A DNA stretch of 64,000 nt from Gadus chalcogrammus (GCF_026213295.1 NC_079415.1:30377313-30441312); one strand, 5' to 3'. Shown: positions 46,981-63,779, counted from the first letter of the stretch. Program-made: numbers and translations. Notes: a model not told the origin generated them from the sequence alone.

Positions 46981-47760
46981 TAAAAGATGCCTAGGCCTAA
47001 TTGTGTCACACATAGCGGTTATGTGTATGAGGCTGATGGTGGATGCTGCTGAAGGTGAATGCTGCTGCTGGTGGCTGCTGCTGCTGGTGGCTTGAGCTGG
47101 CTGGTGCCGGATAACACTGCTGCTGCAGGTCGCTGCTGCTTGAGGCGATGGCTGCTTGAGCTGGCTGGTGGTGGCGAAGGATGGTGGTGTCGCCTTCTGC
47201 TGCTAGTGGTGGCGGCTTGTGCTGGCGACGGCTGTTGGTGGTGGTGGCGGCGGCGGCGACTGCTGCGATTGTTGTCCTTCCTTTCGACTTGATGCACTTT
47301 ACTATCCTTAAAGGGACTCTGACCTTTGTTGCATTTGAGAATTACAGCACATTCAAATCATCCCGCCTTCCTCCAATGCCCCACCCCCTAAGCGTACAAA
47401 ACTAAGCGTTATTTTTTACTGTAGTACTGTAGTACTGTAACGACCTCGCCGGTGACATAATGATGTCGAGTCATTAGTAGTTGAAGGTAGTTTTAATGAA
47501 CCAAAACCAGGTCACTGAAACCCGTAACATTGTAACCAACGGCAGAAAACCGACACAAAACAAACCCCGGTTACCCCGGCAACCCCCAACACGGTCTCAC
47601 TCGCGTGCAGGCCCCCACCCTCCTGTTCTTCCAAGGCCCTCCCCCAGCTGACCTAATGATTCGCCCCCACGCTGATTGACAAGAAGAACATTACAATACA
47701 TACACATAGAACAACTGGCATAGCGGACAACGAAATATAATGTAACACATAACACACAAA

Positions 47761-48528
47761 CTATATATATATATATATATATATATAGATATATATATAT
47801 ATATAATTTAGCAGGTGGCTCACTGTAATTTTATGGGCTTCGTGCGATACCGTTTTGAGGCCCCATGTTGAAGGACAGTGGTCCCACTGAGTATAGGAAA
47901 GGTGTATGAGCATTACAAACTGAGTAGCGGGACAACGTAGCGTCTGAGGCCGAAATGGGTCCCCTAATCGGACTGAGTGGTGCGGTTGGGTGCCAACGTT
48001 CTGGAGGTCTTCCTGTAGCTCCAGAGTAGCGGGACAACGTCGCGTCTGAGTCCGAAATGGGTCCCGTAATCGGACTGAGTGGTGCGGTTGGGTGCCAACG
48101 TTCTGGAGGTCTTCCTGTAGCTCCAGAGTAGCGGGACAACGTCGCGTCTGAGTCCGAAATGGGTCCCGTAATCGGACTGAGTGGTGCGGTTGGGTGCCAA
48201 CGTTCTGGAGGTCTTCCTGTAGCTCCAGAGTAGCGGGACAACGTCGCGTCTGAGTCCGAAATGGGTCCCGTAATCGGACCGAGTGGTGCGGTTGGTTGCC
48301 AACGGTCTGGAGGTCCTGAGAATCATCCAGGGGAGCGGGACCACTTGGCTTCTGAGGCCGAATTGGGTCCCCTTGTCGGACTGAATGGTGCAGTTGGTGG
48401 CCAACAGTCTGGAGGTCTTCCTGAGGCTCCAGAGGAGGGTAACTCTGTGAGTCTGAGTCCGAGATGAGTCCCCTAATCGGACTGAATGGTGCAGTTTCAG
48501 TACGCCGTGGACCACTTTGGTCTGCCAT
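47761..48528 (-). CDS. Uncharacterised 34-residue-repeat protein (doubtful)
   Basis: 255 codons from ATG (MADQSGPRRTETAPFSPIRG) within the TTAA element. The central part repeats RLRDPFRTQTRRCPATLELQ then EDLQNVGTQPHHSV with a 34-residue period (102 bp exactly; repeat starts 48001, 48103, 48205), with earlier, more diverged repeats near the N-terminus. The C-terminus runs into (AT)n and becomes Tyr/Ile repeat, which argues against a mature gene. Upstream DNA is CpG-rich. No known domain recognised; it may be an open frame by virtue of a period divisible by three. Confidence 0.3.
   Translation of the reverse strand: MADQSGPRRTETAPFSPIRGLISDSDSQSYPPLEPQEDLQTVGHQLHHSVRQGDPIRPQKPSGPAPLDDSQDLQTVGNQPHHSVRLRDPFRTQTRRCPATLELQEDLQNVGTQPHHSVRLRDPFRTQTRRCPATLELQEDLQNVGTQPHHSVRLRDPFRTQTRRCPATLELQEDLQNVGTQPHHSVRLGDPFRPQTLRCPATQFVMLIHLSYTQWDHCPSTWGLKTVSHEAHKITVSHLLNYIYIYIYIYIYIYI
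47763..47806. repeat. (AT)n microsatellite
   Basis: Nearly pure TA inside the TTAA element. Confidence 0.9.
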
Positions 48529-50110
48529 CGTCAGTCGCTACGGTCGCTACTCGCTACTGTCTGCCGTGGAATCAAAACAAACCCTCTAGTTGAGGACGCG
48601 CCTTGATGACGCGGGCCCGAATGCGCCACAAGAAGCAGACGGAAAACCTTATATATCCATGCAGCAAACAGACAGGTCTGTCGGCCAATAAGGTCATTCG
48701 GTCCGAAGAATTTTATTGGTTGAAGTTTTCAATAAATATTATGAGAGTAAAATAATTGTTTGTTTTTACTCCTGGTGGGTCTGTCTTGCATATTAGAGTG
48801 TTATTACCTTATTAATACCAATTTAACCTTATCCAAAAAAAGTGTAAAAATGCAACAAAGGTAAGAGTCCCTTTAACCTCAGCCTGATGTTTGTGGAGTA
48901 TTTTCTTTTTTTTATTAATAACTTATAATATTCCTCCCTGTTCCTTCACTTTGTTCTTGTTTAACAAGTTAGACATACACGCACACCTGTTTACACATTT
49001 GTTGTTCTTGTTCCACACATGACTAACATTGTTTTATTTATTGATACCCCCTGGCTCTACTTTGCTGTTCTTGTTCACTTACTGTATGTTTGCTTTGTTG
49101 TTCTTAGTCCTTGTTCCCACTTGTTTTTGGTTCCACAAGCCTCAGCCTGATATATCTGGCATCTCAAACACTGGGTCCAGCTTTACCATCGCCTATTCCT
49201 TTGCAGCGTGCAGATGTTAGGCAGTGGAATCTGCATTTGCTGCAGGGTTTCATAACCAGTGGTCCATTTTACTTGTCTGACCCATTGTTTAATAAAAAAA
49301 TTCTTTCATTTGTTATTCTTATATGTGATACTTTGTGTTCGGCTTAGTCTTAAAAGTAGCATGGTTGTGTGGTCAGCTCCTGCCTTATCAGAAGAAGTTG
49401 CCTGGAAACTAAATGCTAAATGGACTGTTGCTACTCTGCTTTCTCCATCGCTCTCTGACCACGGGTACGTGAATCGGAATTACAAGCAAAATCAAGAAAA
49501 TGTAATAATAATAATAATACGTTTAATTTAGAGGCGCCTTTCAAGACACCCAAGGTCACCTTACAGAGCATGTAGTCATCATAAATCGTTTAAAAAACAA
49601 GACATTGTGGAAAAAAAATAAATAAATAAACATAATAAATAAAAGATGTTTAAAAATATTTATATTTAGTCCAGTTGCGCTAAAATTAACATATTGAATC
49701 GTCTTTGATTTCAGAACAGATGTAGTAAGGTTAAGCCACTAAATTCAAAAGCCTAGTGCTACCCATGCTTACACGAACGTGAAGCTTACCTCAAACTTAA
49801 AAACGTATCTAAGTAGCTTGCAGTCGTCACCCTACCACTCCAAATGTAAAACTGACGTTTACAAATATGCAACAATGGTCAGAAAAGTACTTGTGTTTTT
49901 TAATTTATATTTACCATTCAATATTGCAATCGCTGCAGGCAGTCCCATTGAAGAACACGGCAGCGCGGCCTGTTTTTTAACTATACAGGCTTACATGAAC
50001 CACGTGACCACCCTGCCGGCGAGATCAGAGAGTGTCGCAACTCTTCTCTCTCATGGCTCTGGCACAAGCCATCAGAGAATGTCTAATATGAGTAGACGGG
50101 CTCTGAAGCC

Positions 50111-50320
50111 ATGGGCACAAGCCCCCAGGAAAACTGCATACTTCCGCAATCCACCAGTGCTCAGCGGCCAAGCCTGGTATTGCAGCTGTTTAAGCGGGCT
50201 GTGGACGGGTCCCTCAAATCATGGGACCTAGAAGTAGATATCTCCGTTCACTCCAATACAAGTGGGGAACAAGAATGTGTCTCCGCAAAAAATGTCTGGA
50301 TATCAATCAAAGGCTCATAA
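50111..50320 (+). other. Conserved frame of unknown nature (unit B)
   Basis: Counterpart of 38281-38493, same frame and stop. Unrecognised. Confidence 0.3.
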
Positions 50321-50711
50321 TTACCTTCATGCCATGTCCTAAAAAAATTTAAGTTTTTTCTTTTCAAAACGCAACCTCAAGCGTTTTATTAGCTGTTATC
50401 TCGCTGGGGAAGAGGGGTGTGCAGCTGAAAGGAGTCGTAGTGAAACAAATGGCATCCGAGAGGGCCTAGTTCAGTGCTTCGTTAACGTGTCCGATTTTTG
50501 GACTGGTTCATCTGCTGCTCAATAACTCTCACGGTCCTCTGCTTGCGATCATTGTGATTCATCATGTATTGATCCATTTATTCAAAAGATCCAAAGACAA
50601 AGAACAGGTGCATTACGGTATCATTTTATATTGTTGTTGGACCGGAGTGGGGGAGTGGGCACGCATGCGTTCTATATTTCTGCATCCGGTACGTCACGGC
50701 CTAGGCCACGT

Positions 50712-50719
50712 GTCTTGGC
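50712..50719 (+). repeat. Left target-site duplication of P element (GTCTTGGC)
   Basis: Identical to 56498-56505. Unit A has one copy followed directly by CCCAT (40092-40099). Confidence 0.95.
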
Positions 50720-50744
50720 CATAGACATCATATAGGTAGACGCC
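50720..50744 (+). repeat. Left terminal inverted repeat of P element
   Basis: 25 bp starting CATAGACATC and ending AGACGCC, an exact inverse of 56473-56497. Confidence 0.95.
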
Positions 50745-50816
50745 CCCTTCGGCCTTGGGCGGCATAAATCGTCGGCGCCATCTTGGTACGGGAGTTATTT
50801 CGTCTTCGGAGTGAAG

Positions 50817-55364
<4,548 letters not shown>

Positions 55365-55391
55365 CCTAGATTAAATTATTATATAATATAT

Positions 55392-55733
55392 TGTGGCGAC
55401 TCCTACCCCTGGGGAGTCTGGGTAATGGGGTATTCATAACGTTGTTTGGGGAAAAGGCGGTTTATTGTCTTTAGATAAGTTGTTTATGTTATTAGGTTAA
55501 GTGGGGTTAACGGGTTTGGGGTCTCTATTGTTTGTGTGTTTATTGTGTGTAGTGTTGTCGGCAACCATTACCCGGAGTCGTATGTCCGTCGGTCAGGTGT
55601 GCCGTGTTTTCTGTTATGTGTGCGTGTTTGAATAAAGGCAGCTCTCGGGGTCGTGCGGTGTATTGAGGCACGAGAGTTGCGCCGCCATTTAAACCTGGGC
55701 TCCCGTCTCGTCTTTCCCGCGCTGCTCGCCACA
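55392..55733 (+). mobile_element. Solo LTR nested in the P element
   Basis: 342 bp from TGTGGCGACTCC to GCTCGCCACA, with 8-bp inverted ends (TGTGGCGA/TCGCCACA) and the TG...CA rule. Flanked by ATATAT on both sides (a 4- or 6-bp duplication; AT-rich context makes the length uncertain). AATAAA at 55631-55636 fits an LTR poly(A) signal. No internal retroelement coding. It begins 28 bp after the transposase stop. Confidence 0.75.
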
Positions 55734-56220
55734 ATATATTGTGTGAAATTATATATTGTGTCAATTGCACTGCATAGATGTGAAAATGTTATGAGCATGA
55801 TTGTATATTATGTCAAATGTACAAATATATATATTATATATTATGAATATATACCTATACTTAAAATATATTATATTGTTTCACATATTATATATATCAT
55901 ATATTATTCCATTGCACATTATACTGAGTCATTATATTATATTGTATTATATATATGCTATGTTATTTATATTACAGTTCAACTATTGAGATGTGTATGT
56001 ATATATTGAGATGTGTATATTTTTACTGCTATAGAATATATATATATATTCTCTTATAATATATATAATATATTTCTCTTAATGATGGTCAATACGTAGT
56101 AACTAAAGAAGCACTATTTCGATAGTTCATAGATCTTCTCAGTATTTTCAAAGTGCACGGGCTGTGCAAGAAAAGTGAGCGTTTATCATAGACCCATGCA
56201 CATGTATGACTGGCGATTTA
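55734..56220. other. AT-rich filler in the P element
   Basis: TATA-rich sequence with no gene. The short Tyr/Ile-rich frames reflect composition. Confidence 0.6.
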
Positions 56221-56221
56221 A

Positions 56222-56452
56222 CTAGCGAGATTCAAAGTAACGTAGAGGCAAATCTTTTTCACACACTTCACGTAGAGCATAAACCCTTGAATACTCCATG
56301 AAATTGGTTGCGAAATGTAAAAGGTTATCGTGATTTTTATCCTGATAAACCGCAGCTCCTGGCAACTTGCGCTTGTTTTGACGCGTCTGACAGACCTCTG
56401 GCTTCAGAGAGCTCCCGTACCAATATGGCGGCGCCGCGTTTCGCCTAGGCAA
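56222..56452 (-). other. Open frame at the right end of the P element
   Basis: A 76-codon minus-strand frame starting MPRRNAAPPYWYGSSLKPEV, reading inward from the right terminus. Its first codons overlap the subterminal repeat shared with the left end, where the transposase gene begins. No domain recognised; possibly a relic of an inverted copy of the end or chance. Confidence 0.25.
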
Positions 56453-56472
56453 CGGGCTGAAGCAGTGGAGGC

Positions 56473-56497
56473 GGCGTCTACCTATATGATGTCTATG
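56473..56497 (-). repeat. Right terminal inverted repeat of P element
   Basis: Exact inverse of the left repeat. The next eight bases are the right target duplication. Confidence 0.95.
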
Positions 56498-56505
56498 GTC
56501 TTGGC

Positions 56506-56719
56506 CCCATTACGCGGAAGCAAATCGCTCCTGTATGTTACCCTGCGCCACTGAGCAGTTTGTATAGGAATAAATGGGCGGCCAGTCCGTGGTCCATCCT
56601 TTATTATGTCCATGCTCTGGCAGCATCTTTAGACGGATGAGGAAGCCGGAGCCATTACGTCATAGGCCACGCCTACTGGATACAAACGCAGCGCGGGAGT
56701 CGGATGAGGTCAGGAACAT
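56506..56719 (+). promoter_or_regulatory. Promoter/5' region of zinc-finger gene B, interrupted by the P element
   Basis: CCCATTACGCGGAAGC through ACGTCATAGGCCACGCC, the continuation of the CpG-rich block of unit A. The upstream half (about 50605-50719) is separated from it by the transposon. Confidence 0.4.
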
Positions 56720-59700
56720 ATGGGCGTCCCGTTGCTAGAACACGGCAGCGCCAAACATTTCACTGACGACTGCTTCCTCAACTTGGGCCAATACAGAGCT
56801 GGACTTGCTCAACGTCTGAAAATCAAGTCTGGATCAGTACCAACTCTCCTCGGCTCAGCTACAAACCTCGAAAAAGTAAGTTAACTAACGCCATATCATT
56901 GTGTTGCTGTACTGTATGTGGTTACCTTGTTCGCATTATAATGCTGCTTTAGCATTAGCGATACAGCTAACAGCCAAGTTACTGTCGCTAATGTTACGGT
57001 AGATAGTATCAGTTATGTGTGTAAATAAATACCATGGACCTATTATAGAGAAAGGACACTAAGGACACACTAATACATGGCCGCCCATTCATTCCTATAA
57101 ATACACACACTGTAAGTCGAGTGTGCATCTCAGCAAGCATGGGGCATCACACGAGAATGGGCACAATTCAACAAAGGGGCTACAGGCACTTATCTCTACT
57201 GCTTGGATACCAAGGGAATGCAATGTTTAACAATGTCTGCTCATACTACAACAAACGAATACAACTGTATTCTACCGGCCACTGGACCGCAGTAGTTCTA
57301 GCGTTTTACTGATGAGGAGATTGACCTGTTAAACTCATCCTAAATACATATGGTGAGTTCCAGGTAACCCGTGTTTTCGCCCCCTTCTACCCTCTTGTAC
57401 TCCCAGATATAACTGGTTATTAACGGGCAAAAAAGTGTACCTGAAACGCACTATTATTCTGATTCAAATCAAAGGGTTATTAGCCGATTTCGGCGGAGCT
57501 TGATGTCATGGTATTGGGTTGTTGAGATGAACTATAAAATATGTAAACAAATCAAGGATGTAATATCATTTCATAGAACTCATTTTAAGTATTATGCTAA
57601 TGTAATTCACTAAACATGCTTCTCTTGTATCTTCTTACAACTTGCACCTGGAATACATACAAGGTAAAAAATTGAGTACTGATTTTTCTTTGTTCTCTCT
57701 ACGCAGGCCAGCTCATCAAGTGCTTACATTCAGCAGCTTCTCTCAAGGGATGTTGCCTGCCAGACAGAAAACCTGGAAACGCATATTTGTAGGCACAAAG
57801 CTGTCCTTAAAGTCTATGCAGCCCCATTTTAAAAGTGAAGGTGTGTACATTACTCATTGAGTATTTTTTTTCTTTGATTTGGTAGATTCTAGGCAGCATA
57901 AATTCTAGGCTGATACTAGATTCTAACTGCGCTAAAAAGCCTGGTCCTCTTTGGAAAAGCATCATGACCAGCGCCCTGCTAAAACACGAGTCAAACTTGG
58001 GTGTTGCATTTCAAAGATGGAATCAGCCAAGAGCCCAGAATGGTTTCAAGACAGATGCCACATGAGCTGGTTTATCATTCTCAAACATAAATGAATTCAT
58101 AATGCATGAATGTTAGCTGATCAGCTTAGAGGGAAGGAGACGTTGTTGCTTTTTAGTGTCGAAATAGAATGGCGCTTCGCAGCTCATGTTGTGATCAGAT
58201 CATTTTGCGCTGGTGTTCGTTGAGTGTCCTTAACCTGGCCAACCACTTGAGCTTTGAGTCTAGGGAGGAGGGTGCTGGAGGAGACGTCCCTCTCCAAAAC
58301 TGTGAATCTGTGTCTGCAGTACACATTTTAAACCCCCTGTGTCATTGTTGCGTACATTTAAATAATTTCTTTCCCGTGTACAAATACACAATGCCTCCCT
58401 TTATGCAAATAATGTATCAAAACAATTACTTTTTTTCTCCCTCTGCAGAAGACTGCGATGCCTTTGGAGACCGTAGCACTCAGCGTGGCGCCACATCAGA
58501 GAGCCTGGGTGTTGTCGCCCCTGGCTCCTCCTCCCACATGTCCAGTCACAGCGAGGAACTGGTGGTTAGCAGAATAAAGAAATATTTTGGCATTTTTGCA
58601 CTTGTAAATAGTTAATCGCTTTTTAGCCCACATTCAGATGTGAACTCATTCTTGCATGCGAGGGTCTTGAATCCAAAAAAAAAATAGGCTGGCAAGACAT
58701 TGAAATTGCAGGGCGTGCCAAGCCACGACCGAACCAGCTTGGCAGTGTAAAAACGCCTAATCTGTCGGTAGTGGGGATTGAAAACTATTCTGTGAAAATG
58801 ACAGAATATGTCTTGTGTTTGTTTCCTTCTTTATGTGGAAAGCAGCAGACCCCAGACACCATTTCAATCAAGCTTGAAGAGGATATTGGTGGAGGCTTGC
58901 CCGCTGGAGGTTAGCAATACACATTGCATCCATGCAAGCAAACAACCTACCAACTGAGAATGTACTCGACTCTAACTGTGCTGGTCCTCTTTTGAAAAGC
59001 ATCATGACCGTCACCCTGCTAAAACACAAGGACTACTATACAGTTTATAGTAGAATGATTTAAATCTTCTTCATGACAGATGTCAGGAATGCTGAATCCG
59101 CTCTGATTCCCAGTATAACTACAGTATTGGTAAAGCAGGTGATCGGAAACCACAGACGACCTGGGTTGTGTCTTTATGACCTCCCCACATCCTTAAAAGG
59201 CGGAGACTTAGCAGTGCCTTCTCAGCTGACGCCTTTGACCCTTGACCCCCCCAAGGGGAACAAGGAAAATGCATAATAAACAAAAAGACGTTAGAAAAAA
59301 TATACTTCTTCCAATACACCAGTGTGTAAAAGTACATGCTGTATCCCTTATGTGCAAATAATTAATTAATACCATTACTTTCTCTCTTTGTTTCCTTTCT
59401 GAAGAAGACGGCAATGACATTAGAGACTGCAGCACGCAGCGCGGCGCCACCTCGGAGAGTCTGCGTGTGGACGCCCCTGGCTCCTCCCACATGTCAAGTC
59501 ACAACGGGGAGCTGCGCATCCTGAGCGTTTACGGACAAGGGGAGGGCCCACTGGCGGTGGATGGTTGGTGGAAGGTTTCTCCCAACAATGCCAATATGAT
59601 CGTACACATGAGGACCCGACCAGACGAGAAGCCGTACGGGTGTGACCAATGCACGAAGAGCTTCAGTCGGAAAGGCAACCTGAAAATCCACATGAGAACT

Positions 59701-60720
59701 CACACCGGGGAGAAGCCCTACAGGTGTGACCAATGCACGAAGAGCTTCAGTCGGAAAGGCCACCTGAAAATCCACATGAGGACTCACTCCGGCGAGAAGC
59801 CCTACAAGTGTGACCAATGCACGATGCGCTTCAGTCAGAAAGTCACCCTGAAGATCCACATGAAGACTCACACCGGGGAGAAACCCTACAGCTGTGACCA
59901 TTGCAAAAAGCGCTTCGCTCGGCATGGCGACCTGAACGTCCACATGAGGACTCACTCTGGGGAGAAGCCCTACAAGTGTGACCAATGCACGATGCGCTTC
60001 AGTCAGAAATGCACCCTGAAGACCCACATGAAGACTCACTCCGGCGAGAAGCCCTACAGGTGTGACCAATGCCCGAAGTGCTTCAGTCTGAAAGACCACC
60101 TGAAGACCCACATGTGGACTCACTCTGGGGTGAAGCCCTACAAGTGTGACCAATGCACGATGCGCTTCAGTCAGAAATGCACCCTGAAGATCCACATGAG
60201 GACTCACTCTGGGGAGAAGCCCTACAAGTGTGACCAATGCACGATGCGCTTCAGTGTGAAAGGCAACCTGAAGATCCACATGAGAACTCACACCGGCGAG
60301 AAGCCCTACAGGTGTGACCGATGCACGAAGCGCTTCAGTCAGACAAGCCACCTGAAGAGCCACATGAAGACTCACCCCGGGGAGAAACCCTACAAGTGTG
60401 ACCGATGCACACAGGGCTTCAGTCAGACAAGCCACCTGAAGATCCACATGAAGACTCACACCGGGGAGAAACCCTACAAGTGTGACCGATGCACAAAGGG
60501 CTTCAGTCTGAAATGCACCCTGAATATCCACATGAGGACTCACTCCGGGGAGAAGCCCTACAAGTGTGACCAATGCACGAAGGGCTTCAATGAGAAAGGC
60601 AACCTGAAGATCCACATGAGGACTCACTCCGGCGAGAAGCCCTACAAGTGTGACCAATGCACGATGCGCTTCAGTCAGCAAGGCACCCTGAAGAACCACA
60701 TGAGGACTCACTCCGGTTAG
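56720..60720 (+). CDS. C2H2 zinc-finger protein, gene B (13 fingers; exon 2 frameshift)
   Basis: Predicted exons: E1 56720-56875 (MGVPLLEHGS...), E2 57707-57840 (ASSSAYIQQLLSRDVACQTE), E3 58449-58564 (EDCDAFGDRSTQR), E4 58843-58909 (QQTPDTISIKLEED), E5 59405-60720. E1 to E2 is in phase and E3 to E5 is in phase, but E2 has CCATTTTAAAAG, whose extra T gives a TAA; one T fewer would give AAPFKSEG and the right phase for E3. E5 has an acidic lead (SHNGELRILSVYGQGEGPL), a half finger (NANMIVHMRTR) and 13 complete C2H2 fingers, ending TCCGGTTAG. If made from a downstream start, the protein would be a nuclear DNA-binding factor. Fingers carry varied contact residues (RKGNLK, QTSHLK, RHGDLN). Confidence 0.65.
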
Positions 60721-60810
60721 AAGCCCTGCCTGTTAGTGCATTGCAACGCCAGCTACAGCGACCCAAGCAATTTGAGTGCACATGCTCAAGCACATGGGCA
60801 ATGTGGTGCT
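60721..60810 (+). pseudogene. Eroded finger behind the stop of gene B
   Basis: KPCLLVHCNASYSDPSNLS follows the TAG in frame, but two bases are missing afterwards compared with unit A (GTGCACATG against GCACATG), so its histidines are out of frame. It is a relic of a longer ancestral array. Confidence 0.7.
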
Positions 60811-61061
60811 TTCACACAGGGTAACGGGGCGCTTTGATTGAGACCTCTGTCCGGTATTTGTCGAAATTACTGCTTTTAGTTTTTCTTTTTATCAGGATTA
60901 AACACTTTCCAGCTTTTTGATTCGCTTTGTTTTGCTTTGTTTTCATTTTAGTAATTTATGTCTGTGTGATAAAGAACTTATTTCTCTGACTCTTCTAACA
61001 GTAAAATATTAGGAAACGTTCACATCGTTGGTAAATACAAAGGAAACATGTGAGGGGAGTA

Positions 61062-62050
61062 TACCACGAACCTCGCTGAACATACCCAGCTTTTCTTGGG
61101 AAAACCTGGTTCGACAGAGACGCAACTCGCAGTCAGAGTTAAATGGTTCCACGACACTCACTTTACATTCAATTAGTCGAACCAGGTTTTCCGCTTTAGG
61201 TTCAATGCACGTATCATGAATTCCTACGAGGAATTCAAGGTCCAAATCACAGCCAAGGGGAACACGGTTGCCCATAATATGGCTAGGGTAGCGTGCTGGC
61301 AAAAAATAGCCGTCCGTGTTCATTCGTAAGTGAAAAGATTCTGCATATTGTCTAAAAATATCATGTATCATCATGCCTTTTACCCCCATAGATGTGGTGC
61401 CAGCACGCTCCTACGAACATGGGGTCAAGTCAAAAATAAATATTAAAATAATATTCAATGTGGTTAGTTGTAAGCATCCATTTGAATAATTTCAGGTGAA
61501 TCTAGCCTATGATTTGCAATGGCCTAGGCTCCAACCTTTAGTCACATGTTGATTACCTGCAGCAAATAAAAAGAAAACCATTAATACGACTTGGAGGAGG
61601 ACCGCTCCACCGCCCTTCACCACTTCGGAGGAGCTGGCTCTCGCCAATAACAAAGGTCGGCAGATGATGGTAGGAGTGGAAGGGGGGGGTGTCCTCTGAC
61701 CCCACTGCCTCGACTTCCAAGGCCTTTGTAATGAGTATATTCATGTATTGGCAATGGACATCAATAATTGTCTTGCTAATCAAATTGTTGTAAATGAATT
61801 GTCATTTTTAGTTGAAGGTACAAACATTAGTTTGGAGGAGCTGCCGACAATCAATCTCCAATCAGAGGTATATAACTATCAAAGCAAAGTGTCACGTATT
61901 CTTCTAAATGTTTAATTTCTGGACAGAATGTCCTATAATAGGTTTCCCTGATTCTTGCAGGAGACTGTCGCCCTGGAGTCTCCAGGGCGACTATGGAGGT
62001 GATTTTTCTGAACAATTCTCACAGCTATAGTATGAATTTGTGGAATAAAA
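61062..62050 (+). pseudogene. Myb/SANT-like gene remnant (unit C)
   Basis: MNSYEEFKVQITAKGNTVAH then NMARVACWQKIAVRVHS to the GTAAGTG donor with no stop in exon 1 (61216-61330), so the best-kept of the three. The linker exon near 61600 reads RRTAPPPFTTSEELALANNK then GRQMMVGVEGG, with a G run after it. ISLEELPTINLQSE near 61830. No complete gene, so probably dead. Confidence 0.6.
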
Positions 62051-62865
62051 AATGCCTAGGCCTAATTGTGTCACTGACATAGCGGTTATGTGTATGAGGC
62101 TGATGGTGGATGCTGCTGAAGGTGAATGCTGCTGATAGTGGATGCTGATGGTGGCTGCTGCTGCTGGTGGCTTGAGCTGGCTGGTGCCGGATAACACTGC
62201 TGCTGCTTGAGGCGATGGCTGCTTGAGCTGGCTGGTGGTGGCGAAGGATGGTCGTGTCGCCTTCTGCTGCTAGTGGTGGCGGCTTGTGTTGGCGACGGCT
62301 GTTGGTGGCGGCGGCGACTGCTGCGATTGTTCCTTTCGACCTGATGCACTTTACTATCCTTAACCTCAGCCTGATGTTTGTGGAGTATTTTCTTTTTTTA
62401 ATTAATAACTTTTTAATATTCCTCCCTGTTCCTTCACTTTGTTCTTGTTTAACAAGTTAGACATACACGCACACCTGTTTACACATTTGTTGTTCTTGTT
62501 GCACACATGACTAACATTGTTTTATTTATTGATACCCCCTGGCTCTACTTTGCTGTTCTTGTTCACTTACTGTATGTTTGCTTTGTTGTTCTTAGTCCTT
62601 GCTCCCACTTGTTTTTGGTTCCACAAGCCTCAGCCTGATATATCTGGCATCTCAAACACTGGTTAGCTTTACCATCGCCTACTCCTTTGCAGCGTGCAGA
62701 TGTTAGGCAGTGGAATCTGCATTTGCTGCAGGGTTTCATCACCAGTGGTCCATTTTACTTGTATTGCTTTTTTAATTGTCTCCTTTCCTCACCGTATTCC
62801 TCTCTTGTCAACACTTATATATACAATATTCATCCCTGTTCCTTCACTTTGTTGTTTTTCAAGTT

Positions 62866-62991
<126 letters not shown>

Positions 62992-63779
62992 CCTTGTTGT
63001 CTGACCCATTGTTTGATAAAAAAAATGTCATTTGTTATTCTTATAGGTGATACTTTGTGTTCGGCTTAGTCTTAAAAGTAGCGTGGTTGTGTGGTCAGCT
63101 CCTGCCTCATCAGAAGAAGTTGCCTGGAAACTAAATGCTAAATGGACTGTTGCTACTCTGCTTTCTCCATCGCTCTCTGACCGCGGGTACGTGAATCGGA
63201 ATTACAAGCAAAATCAAGAAAATGTAATAATAATAATACATTTAATTTAGAGGCGCCTTTCAAGACACCCAAGGTCACCTTACAGAGTATATAGTCATCA
63301 ATTTTTTTTTTTTAAAACGACATTGTGGAAAAAAAAATAATTAAATAAACATAATAAATAAAATATGTTTAAAAATATTTATATTTAGTCCAGTTGCGCT
63401 AAAATGAACATATTGAATCATCTTTGATTTCAGAACAGATGTAAGGTTAAGCCACTAAAGTCAAAAGCCAAGTGCTACCCATGCTTACACGAACGTGAAG
63501 CTTTACCTCAAACTTAAAAACGTATCTAAGTAGCTTGCAGTCGTCACCCTACCACTCCAAATGTAAAACTGACGTTTACAAATATGCAACAATGGTCAGA
63601 AAAGTACTTGTGTTTTTTAATTTATATTTACCATTCAATATTGCAATCGCTGCAGGCAGTCCCATTGAAGAACACGGCAGCGCGGCCTGTTTTTGAACTA
63701 TACAGGCTTACATGAACCACGTGACCACCCTGCCGGCGAGATCAGAGAGTGTCGCAACCATATGGTCGCAACTCTTCTC

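Larger units (their letters stand above)
47312..48872. mobile_element. TTAA-flanked element (piggyBac-like target), private to unit B
   Basis: 1561 bp between AGGGACTCT and its inverse, flanked by TTAA (47308-47311, 48873-48876). Inner terminal repeat continues as ACCTTTGTTGCATTT with one mismatch. Units A and C have CCTTAACCTCAGCC with a single TTAA. No piggyBac transposase is visible; the interior holds a 102-bp tandem repeat, (AT)n and a GC-rich 5' region for a minus-strand frame. TTAA duplication suggests mobilisation by a piggyBac-type enzyme; the ends are not a piggyBac family I recognise. Confidence 0.8.

Noticed and set aside
47420..47700. Possible LTR fragment (TGTAACGACC word, CCGGTTACCCCGG)
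   Set aside because: Only one end of an LTR could be argued; no matching TG...CA border or duplication found.
47940..48300. Regular 102-bp repeats considered as a CRISPR-like array
   Set aside because: Contiguous tandem repeats without unique spacers in a eukaryotic context; a minisatellite.
57121..57312. 63-codon frame in the first intron of zinc-finger gene B
   Set aside because: No homology recognised, lies inside an intron, and the matching DNA of unit A does not preserve it convincingly.
59494..60711. 405-codon minus-strand frame opposite the zinc fingers of gene B (and 179 codons opposite gene A)
   Set aside because: A shadow of the 84-bp finger repeat; the sense strand has the clear C2H2 pattern.
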